Positions 63,735 through 64,000 of a stretch of 64,000 nucleotides of DNA are shown piece by piece (positions within the stretch are counted from its first letter, which is position 1; each line of letters begins with the position of its first letter). Made by a program: the position numbers and the translations under genes. A model generated the notes under the pieces. It was not told the origin of the DNA. It searched no databases and saw only the letters and a program-made list of their open reading frames with translations. The stretch comes from Bacillus sp. REN10 (GTDB lineage Bacteria > Bacillota > Bacilli > Bacillales > Domibacillaceae). The stretch is from assembly GCF_016820555.1 (NCBI RefSeq), contig NZ_JADHDW010000003.1, positions 62,001 through 126,000 on the forward strand, read 5' to 3'.

Positions 63735-64000
63735 TTGTTAGTATTAATCACTTATGATGTAAGCACTACTAACAATTCCGGGCAAAAGCGATTACGAAAA
63801 GTAGCAAAAACATGTCAAAACTATGGTCAACGAGTCCAAAACTCAGTATTTGAGTGCATTGTAGATGCTGCACAATTCGCTGCACTAAAAATTGAGCTAA
63901 CTAATATTATCGACAAAGACCAAGATAGCCTTAGATTTTACCAGTTAGGCAATAACTACAAAAATAAAGTAGAACATATCGGTGTAAAAGAATCCATCGA
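63735..64000 (+). CDS. cas2: Cas2, 5' part (runs off the window)
   Basis: Starts at TTG 63735 (AGGTGA upstream); no in-frame ATG is available. 'LLVLITYDVST', 'GQKRLRKVAKTCQNYGQRVQ' and 'SVFECIVDAAQFAALK' are typical type I-C Cas2. 88 codons are visible of the usual ~96. The repeat-spacer array normally follows and would lie just beyond the window. Confidence 0.95.
   Translation, partial: MLVLITYDVSTTNNSGQKRLRKVAKTCQNYGQRVQNSVFECIVDAAQFAALKIELTNIIDKDQDSLRFYQLGNNYKNKVEHIGVKESI

Noticed and set aside
63725-64000. CRISPR repeat-spacer array
   Set aside because: No direct repeats are seen in the window; the array should follow cas2 beyond the end.

Overview
The window is chromosomal DNA of a low-GC, endospore-type Bacillaceae (Bacillus sensu lato). 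Strong purine-rich ribosome binding sites, GTG/TTG starts, lipobox signal peptides, and genes such as ccpN, the PPDK regulatory protein gene, yhfH, a multi-PAS sporulation-type kinase, Fur and Zur boxes, and a B12 riboswitch all point there. No rRNA or tRNA was seen.

Layout. 1-8.8 kb: the 3' part of an AGCS amino-acid symporter, a four-PAS histidine kinase, a Fur-box operon (large lipoprotein plus beta-propeller/di-heme c protein), a small membrane protein and mscL. 9-22.6 kb: a complete quinohemoprotein amine dehydrogenase (QHNDH) locus. It has a sigma-54 activator, a -24/-12 promoter, alcohol and aldehyde dehydrogenases, gamma, alpha and beta subunits, the radical-SAM crosslinking enzyme, two U32-family Fe-S proteins, an ABC exporter and a subtilisin-like leader protease. 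22.6-39.4 kb: core and accessory single genes (YwaF-like, HAD, GH16, map, Zur-controlled zinc-binding lipoprotein, Rieske oxidoreductase, NSS transporter, ALDH, YhfH, cold-shock protein), an IS1341-type TnpB element abutting a cstA remnant, then aminotransferase, EamA and YdjM-like genes. 39.4-43.5 kb: a class I ribonucleotide reductase operon with a sigma-A promoter, paired NrdR boxes and a cobalamin riboswitch. 43.5-56 kb: a CoA-transferase, small genes, an SGNH hydrolase, ccpN-PSRP-ppdK, a UvrD-type helicase, peptidase E, and a decayed ECF sigma/anti-sigma pair. 56-64 kb: a type I-C CRISPR-Cas operon, cas3-cas5c-cas8c(cas11c)-cas7-cas4-cas1-cas2, with cas2 cut by the window end; no array is inside the window.

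How the genes work together. In the QHNDH locus the gamma peptide keeps every residue needed for the three Cys-Asp/Glu thioethers and for the CTQ cofactor. The radical-SAM protein would crosslink it, the ABC exporter and protease would export and trim it, and the alpha lipoprotein (two CxxCH hemes) and beta propeller would assemble with it outside the membrane. The neighbouring dehydrogenases would oxidise the aldehyde product (ALDH) and a related alcohol (ADH). No flavin monooxygenase (QhpG type) is visible. Instead two U32 proteins with UbiU/UbiV-like cysteine patterns sit inside the operon. My main hypothesis is that they hydroxylate the CTQ tryptophan without O2.

Other points: the class I RNR is predicted to be controlled by both NrdR and B12; cas8c carries a well-formed internal start for cas11c; the sigma and anti-sigma genes both carry disabling mutations; and peptidase E is flanked by a degenerate copy of the preceding helicase's 3' end.
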